From: Echinococcus granulosus
Lineage: Eukaryota > Platyhelminthes > Cestoda > Cyclophyllidea > Taeniidae
Assembly: GCF_000524195.1 (NCBI RefSeq)
Contig: NW_020170397.1
Span: 603,840 to 617,192 of the forward strand
DNA: 13,353 nucleotides
Reading direction: 5' to 3'
Below are positions 10,501 through 13,353 of the stretch, piece by piece. Each line of letters opens with the position of its first letter. The stretch's first letter is position 1. The notes beneath the pieces were generated by a model. It saw only the letters and a list, made by a program, of their open reading frames with translations. It was not told the origin of the DNA and did not search any database. The position numbers and the translations under genes were made by a program.

Positions 10501-13007
10501 ATCTTAAAAGGTGGTGGGACACACTTACGATGAAAATTTTTTTCTGAATCTCTATCACAATACAAATGATCGCCTAGAAAATCTGCCGATAATGTCCACG
10601 CTTTCATCTTGTTTGTCTTTCCAAACATTAATTAATCATCACTCGTTAAAACTTTCCTTCGTTATTCATGGGACTTTAGATGACAAAGAACATTTTGTAT
10701 TATCAATATGTCATTTTAAAATGTGTACACTTCAAGCACAATTATTGTGCAAGCCCTTTATAGGTTTGTTTGAAAATATCTTTAGAGATTGAAGAACTTG
10801 TTACCATTGCGATCAATCTCAACAAAGCATCAGAGTCAGACTTAGACTTTTTCGGGCTTACCAAATCTTATTTAGTCATAAAGTATAAATAAGTCAAGAT
10901 TATAGTTCTTAAAACTATACTGTTGATGAAACTATTTCATTGGGGGCTGATAATGTTGCAAATAATGCTGGTGGTAATTTATTGCCTTCAGGGCATTCCT
11001 TGACGCATGTGTCTTTGAACCAGAAGCCATGGCACTCCAGACAACCGGGTGTGGTGTTGGTGGCACGAAGCACACTGTAGCCGGTACAGGTACGGCAGAG
11101 GACGTGACAGGTGCTACAGACGGGCACCGTGTACACACCTTCCTCAACGAATTGAGCGAATCTCGAATGCGATTCTACCGTCTCCATGGTCCTGAATGTA
11201 CCCTTTGGACATGCACCTCGCATGCACAACAATGCACCATGCTGTGTTCGCATGGAACTCTTGGAGAGTCTATCAGAGTTGTCTGTAAAAGACGATTGAC
11301 AGCTATTAGTCCCGCATGAAATCTATACCAAATAAACAAGATTACAGTTATAACTCTATTACGATTTGTAGGACAACCCCATCTCATATTACTTATTTCT
11401 TTGCTAGGGTAGCTTGAGAATAGATTCAGCTTCTTATGTAATTGCCTAATGGTAAACTTTAGCACAATTTACATTTCTCTTTTCTGCTCTTTTTTGCTGC
11501 AGATCGAGGGCTCTATTGGCAATTATAACCAAATATGTGTAATATCACTGTCCGTGAATAGTTTCATTTGTAGGTAAAAATACATTTACCTTTTAAAAGC
11601 CCATCAAAGGAGATGAACTCGAGGAACATCTCACACTTATTGCATCCTCCGGGGCCGGGGTAGATGCCGTTTCCAGTACAAACAGGTTTACTGCTGAGCT
11701 TACGTTGATGGCACAGAGAGGGGCAAGGAATGCACTCCCGCCTTTCTGTATCTAAGAAGGTGGTGTGAGGACACTCCACAACACATTCATTGCCACTCTA
11801 TAAACAAAAACCTTCATAAATAAGTTCAAGTATCTCGTGCAAAGGGATCCGAGAAAGATGAAAGGCTCACCCTTGCATTTTTGCAGCTACCGATGCACTG
11901 ATCGGCGCCTGGTCCGGTACAGGTTTCTGCGCACTCAGAGTGGCACCGAGCGCAAGTGATGGGAGCCTTTGCATCCTCAGAATAGTCACCGTATCGGCTG
12001 TATATATGTTCCTCGATGATGTGCCCTGCGGCCATTCTGGCCATTTGCAGCCGCGCGGTCATGGGGTTGCTCTGAGGTGGCAATGTTGGTATAATGCTAA
12101 CATTTTCGCGTGACGCCTCGAAGAACCCGGGCAGCTCGATGCAACTCTCCACGCAAATGAAGCCCTGGACCGAATGACTGCGGCAGAGCAGACAATCTTC
12201 ACGACGCGGACCCCAGCAACCGAAGGTGGAGTCACAGGCAGGGTGACACACGGCGCCTCTCGCCTCTTTACCAATACAGATGTAAGCCCTTCGTGTGTGA
12301 TACTAATGCCATCATAGATTAGTCATTTATTTAAAAGCTTTTACGCCTCATTTGAATGAACCAGTTAATGTGGTCACAAATGTTGGAAACTAAGGTTTGC
12401 ATTGACTCACCACATTCAGCGGCAGTTGGAATTCGGTACATCTGTATGCGGAAATTGGGAAGAAAGCGATATCTGTCTGTGGTCTTTGTAGTAACTAAGA
12501 CAACATTTTTACGAAAAATCAGTTACTAAGAATCGGTGAAATTCAAATAATGGTTGGCGATCATGTATAAAATTATCTAAAATTATGTTTTCGGAGGACT
12601 AACCAATGGTCTGTACGTAGCAAAGTGCAGGTGATTCCATGAACGCGATGGCTCCATGTGGTGCCTCACGAAGGCGATGCAAACCGGGGAATTCGATTTC
12701 CCCGTGCGCTACCGCCATGCTGAAGCGCGAGTCTACAGCCGAAAAAAAAGGTGCCATTACGATGCGAATGTGGTCAGTCGTTTATTCGAAAAACTGTAAG
12801 CAAATGTAAATGTAAGAGTGAAAATATCGGGTGCATTACTTACTTGATCCTCCGATCTTACGCAAATTTTCTAAAAAGATTAGGCTCTTTAAAGGCGCGG
12901 GATGGTTGCGTAGGTCCAGATGAACAAAACCTGTCACCTCTTGCAGTGAGTGCAGCGCCCACAACTCCTCGGTGGTTGTGATAGGTTTCCTTCCGGGCAA
13001 TTCAGAA
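4055..13007 (-). CDS. egfr: EGFR/ErbB-family receptor tyrosine kinase (5' partial, 15 exons)
   Basis: Single-pass plasma-membrane receptor that would bind an EGF-like ligand, dimerise and phosphorylate tyrosines. Proposed exons (high to low): 13007-12844, 12732-12604, 12476-12411, 12265-11871, 11797-11590, 11282-10921, 10425-10015, 9285-8968, 8346-8062, 7636-7358, 6772-6555, 5866-5664, 5378-5229, 4808-4711, 4549-4055. All junctions are GT-AG and phase-consistent, giving about 1259 residues. Order: L2 domain (1-98), cysteine-rich region (about 119-609), transmembrane helix (633-658), juxtamembrane (659-811), kinase (812 to about 1075), tail (to 1259). Kinase landmarks are LGSGAFG (812), VAVK Lys853, helix-C Glu870, HRDLATRN (944-951) and DFG (964-966), so it should be active. 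Signal peptide, L1 and the first furin-like domain lie off the right edge. Introns hold no recognisable gene. Least certain are the starts of exons 1, 3, 7 and 10. Orthology to flatworm EGFRs is inferred. Confidence 0.93.
4711..4808 (-). CDS. EGFR exon 14 (end of kinase domain)
   Basis: The acceptor TTTTAAG|GT gives CWRENPDERVSFDDILQLL, matching the human CWMIDADSRPKFRELIIEF segment with the conserved Arg. It is followed by TPEYFLHSR (human DPQRYLVIQ). The donor CGA|GTAAGC is strong and phase 0. The exon is too short to stand out as an open frame but is certain by homology. Confidence 0.93.
5229..5378 (-). CDS. EGFR exon 13 (kinase C-lobe)
   Basis: The acceptor CCGTAG|GTGTGACTC completes YGVTLWEIFTFGQRPYP, matching human YGVTVWELMTFGSKPYD. 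It continues through LQPDICTLEAYQRLLLAC (human PQPPICTIDVYMIMVKC). The donor T|GTGTGT is weak in consensus, but only this choice (phase 1) yields the Cys-Trp junction with exon 14. Confidence 0.92.
5664..5866 (-). CDS. EGFR exon 12 (catalytic and activation loops)
   Basis: It starts with the last base of the HRD Arg. It carries DLATRN, ITDFGLAK, an acidic activation loop and VPIRWLAIETL (human VPIKWMALESI), then TDIWAYG. The donor TATG|GTAGGC is phase 1 and splits the Gly codon. All catalytic-loop and DFG residues are present. Confidence 0.95.
5867..6554 (-). other. intron 11, splitting the HRD codons
   Basis: 688 bases, with donor GTCAGT and acceptor CTACCTTAG. It interrupts the Arg codon of the catalytic HRD motif in phase 2. 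I see no other feature inside it. Confidence 0.85.
6555..6772 (-). CDS. EGFR exon 11 (kinase hinge to HRD)
   Basis: The acceptor CCTTAAAG|GTG is placed so that EEAK joins VMCSVRHRHCLQLLGVCL, matching human [22 protein letters not shown]. The hinge reads LVSEYIANGSLDGYIR. The exon ends inside the Arg codon of HRD (CATCG|GTCAGT, phase 2), and the following T of exon 12 completes HRDLATRN. The frame is also open upstream to 6862, but starting there would insert 30 residues into helix C. Confidence 0.93.
6773..7357 (-). other. intron 10 of the EGFR-like gene
   Basis: 585 bases within the helix C coding region, phase 0. Its 3' end stays open in the receptor frame from 6862 (after a TAATAG), which makes exon 11 look longer than it is. 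No other feature seen. Confidence 0.75.
7358..7636 (-). CDS. EGFR exon 10 (juxtamembrane latch, kinase N-lobe)
   Basis: It encodes the end of the juxtamembrane segment (RLVLINLDDVLLPPNKV against human ALLRILKETEFKKIKV). The P-loop LGSGAFGAVYKG, the VAVK lysine (Lys853) and the first part of helix C with LLEEAK (Glu870) follow. The loop between beta strands 2 and 3 is about 14 residues longer than in human EGFR. The acceptor is a tandem TAGCAG, so the exon may start at 7636 or 7633. The donor AAG|GTAACG is phase 0. Confidence 0.93.
8062..8346 (-). CDS. EGFR exon 9 (juxtamembrane insertion, possible cassette)
   Basis: The acceptor TTTTACCCACAG|GTG and donor CCA|GTAGGT are good and both phase 0, so the 95-codon exon can be removed without changing frame. 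The peptide is rich in Ser and Gly, with four Tyr (in LYEG, TYTV, QYCR, VYRS). A four-cysteine cluster C-x2-C-x4-C-x3-C lies at 8122-8160. It has no counterpart in the roughly 50-residue juxtamembrane region of human EGFR. Homology does not confirm the frame here; it rests on splice sites and phase. An overlapping frame at 8058-8258 is not phase-compatible. Confidence 0.75.
8347..8967 (-). other. intron 8, upstream of the cassette exon
   Basis: 621 bases between the transmembrane exon and exon 9. It is AT-rich with A/T runs and shows no recognisable gene or repeat. With intron 9 (7637-8061) it flanks the in-frame juxtamembrane exon. Confidence 0.75.
8968..9285 (-). CDS. EGFR exon 8 (furin-like end, transmembrane helix)
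   Basis: The acceptor CTCCATAG|GTG is phase 0. The peptide starts with YFTCEAACPEEMPYVSYD, resembling human domain II YTFGASCVTACPYNYLSTD. A last Cys (KTC) is followed by a polar stalk, a hydrophobic helix at about 9046-9123 (through ASFLIFLICITLACYY) and the basic stop-transfer KGRHKR. The donor AAG|GTCGTT is phase 0. Confidence 0.9.
9046..9123 (-). other. transmembrane helix of the EGFR-like receptor
   Basis: About 26 residues are uncharged and mostly hydrophobic, flanked outside by Arg (ISSR) and inside by KGRHKR. This fixes the topology with the cysteine-rich modules outside and the kinase inside, as in all ErbB receptors. A G-x3-G-type small-residue pattern (GLVGPLAAS) sits near its outer end, the kind associated with helix dimers in this family. 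Confidence 0.88.
9286..10014 (-). other. intron 7 of the EGFR-like gene
   Basis: The longest intron (729 bases), between two parts of the extra furin-like module. It is AT-rich. I see no coding frame, RNA gene or repeat in it. Confidence 0.75.
10015..10425 (-). CDS. EGFR exon 7 (extra furin-like module, first part)
   Basis: The second half encodes HCLLCHPEC, GCWGP and HCHRC, a repeat of the motif that opens domain IV in exon 4. The first 60 residues have no cysteine and no recognisable match. The frame is phase 0 from a TTTAG acceptor at 10426 to the donor AAG|GTATTG. A shorter in-frame start at 10341 (CGGCAG acceptor) is possible and would remove 28 residues without known features. Confidence 0.8.
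10921..11282 (-). CDS. EGFR exon 6 (extended cysteine-rich region)
   Basis: The acceptor TTTTACAG is clear and phase 1, splitting an Asp codon. The peptide includes GALLCMRGACPKGTF, then CSTCHVLCRTC, CLECHGF and CVKECPEG, which are furin-like disulfide units. It also has an N-T-T sequon followed by Pro. The donor ACA|GTATAG is modest but is the last in-frame GT before a stop codon. Shadow frames overlap on both strands. Confidence 0.85.
11590..11797 (-). CDS. EGFR exon 5 (domain IV, continued)
   Basis: Separated from exon 4 by a 73-base intron. The acceptor TTTATAG|AGT is phase 0 and the donor AAAAG|GTAAAT is phase 1. It encodes CVVECP, CIPCPSLC, then CTGNG and CNKC. It completes the second domain IV disulfide unit (human CVKTCP) and starts a further unit. 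Confidence 0.88.
11871..12265 (-). CDS. EGFR exon 4 (domain IV, module 1)
   Basis: The acceptor GTAAAG|AG restores C-E-A-R-G-A-V-C, the same spacing as human CKATGQVC. It is followed by CHPAC, GCWGP, DCLLC and CVESC, matching the start of ErbB domain IV (CHALC, GCWGP, DCVSC, CVDKC). About 50 residues without cysteine follow, including an N-V-S sequon. Then comes a second unit (CARCHSEC, CTGPGADQC). The donor is AGG|GTGAGC, phase 0. Confidence 0.92.
12411..12476 (-). CDS. EGFR exon 3 (L2 to domain IV junction)
   Basis: A 66-base exon with a strong donor (G|GTGAGT) that ends at the Cys opening domain IV. Phase 1 in and out gives TIDRYRFL, aligned with human TINWKKLF. The stretch between the CYVQTI Cys and the next Cys is then 26 residues, against 28 in human EGFR. 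An in-frame alternative acceptor (TTAG before 12494) would add six residues; I prefer CCACAG before 12476 because its length fits better. Confidence 0.72.
12604..12732 (-). CDS. EGFR exon 2 (L2 domain, second half)
   Basis: The acceptor has an excellent tract (eight T then CGGCTGTAG) and the donor is G|GTTAGT. The peptide contains SRFSMAVA, then GLHRLREAPHGAI, then ALCYVQTI. These align with human FSLAVV, GLRSLKEISDGDV and NLCYANTI, the last turns of the domain III beta-helix. Both ends are phase 1 and join cleanly to exons 1 and 3. Confidence 0.9.
12844..13007 (-). CDS. EGFR exon 1 (L2 domain, first half)
   Basis: This exon encodes the start of ligand-binding domain III. TTEELWALHSLQEVTGF and FLENLRKIGG match the human LDPQELDILKTVKEITGF and FENLEIIRG segments. 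The donor A|GTAAGT at 12844/12843 is very strong and leaves phase 1. The upstream edge is uncertain. TTTTAAG before 13007 and TACAG before 13082 are both phase-compatible acceptors, because the frame stays open upstream; the residues added by the longer choice do not resemble ErbB sequence. Confidence 0.82.
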
Positions 13008-13353
13008 CTTAAAATACGGTTGCACAGCTTATAAAACCCTTCTAATTGCCTTGATTTCCTCTCAAGAAATGAAAAAGATAGCCTGTACTTTTATCTACAA
13101 ATTCTGATGAAATTGGCACAAATGGGTGGGAATCAGTTGCTCTTTAGTTTTATAGAAGTGAAGTCTTGCAATGATGGAGCTCTTTTGGAGATGCCAGTAA
13201 GAAGAGGAGTTGTCCTGACTGACAGTACACAAAGTGGGCTGTACTTGCCGAATATTTGTTATTAAAACAAAGTTTTGTTGTACCAGAAATAAAAATAAGC
13301 AGTGGTGCTAAAATTAATGCAGCAGAAAACTTCATCATAATCAAACCCAATTT
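13008..13353 (-). other. upstream intron (or unassigned exon edge) of the EGFR-like gene
   Basis: This stretch should lead toward domains I and II. I searched the minus strand in three frames for the conserved domain II/III junction (a Cys, then a Gly-Asn/Asp-Leu turn and FLP/FLR) and found no convincing match. The open frame at 13150-13350 has a hydrophobic start but no family resemblance. Most of it is probably intron. Confidence 0.5.

Noticed and set aside
10511..10792. Plus-strand frame of 93 codons
   Set aside because: It lies inside intron 6 of the receptor, antisense, with no domain and AT-driven composition.
13050..13082. GYLFHFLRG-like peptide after a TACAG acceptor, reminiscent of the domain II/III junction
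   Set aside because: It runs into a stop without a GT donor and is not in the frame of exon 1.
13150..13350. Minus-strand frame of 66 codons with a hydrophobic start that could look like a signal peptide for the receptor
   Set aside because: The receptor is already in domain III at 13007, so its signal peptide must lie much further upstream. The frame ends in a stop before exon 1 and matches no ErbB segment.

Overview
The window is nuclear DNA of an animal. It carries most of a receptor tyrosine kinase gene of the EGFR/ErbB family on the minus strand. On the plus strand, at the left edge, it carries the 3' end of a gene whose protein finishes in a C2H2 zinc finger. Coding is interrupted by GT-AG introns of 73 to 729 bases, and I see no operons or ribosome binding sites. 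Short introns, a moderate AT bias and a strongly diverged ErbB receptor suggest a compact-genome flatworm, perhaps a tapeworm. That placement is an inference, not something the sequence proves.

Layout. Positions 2-748 (+) are the open terminal coding exon of the zinc-finger gene. It stops at 746-748, with possible poly(A) signals at 797-808. Positions 749-4054 are a convergent intergenic stretch that receives both 3' ends. I found no gene there. Positions 4055-13007 (-) are the EGFR-like gene. I reconstructed 15 exons by matching GT-AG sites, codon phase and alignment with known ErbB features. They join into one frame of about 1259 residues. The 5' part (signal peptide, L1 domain, first furin-like domain) lies beyond the right edge.

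Read from high to low coordinates, the receptor shows these parts: the second ligand-binding L domain (exons 1-3); an enlarged cysteine-rich region (exons 4-8) that contains a second CHxxC...GCWGP module just outside the membrane; one transmembrane helix (exon 8); a juxtamembrane segment about three times the usual length, most of it in one removable exon (exon 9); a tyrosine kinase domain with its catalytic residues intact (exons 10-14); and a 164-residue Ser-rich tail (exon 15).

Points of most interest are the in-frame juxtamembrane cassette exon 9 with a four-cysteine cluster, the tandem TAGCAG acceptor of exon 10, the extra furin-like module, the activation loop without tyrosine, the serines at the gatekeeper and Cys797-equivalent positions, and a cytoplasmic region without any YxN (Grb2-type) motif. 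I see no mobile element, CRISPR array, RNA gene or wholly new system.
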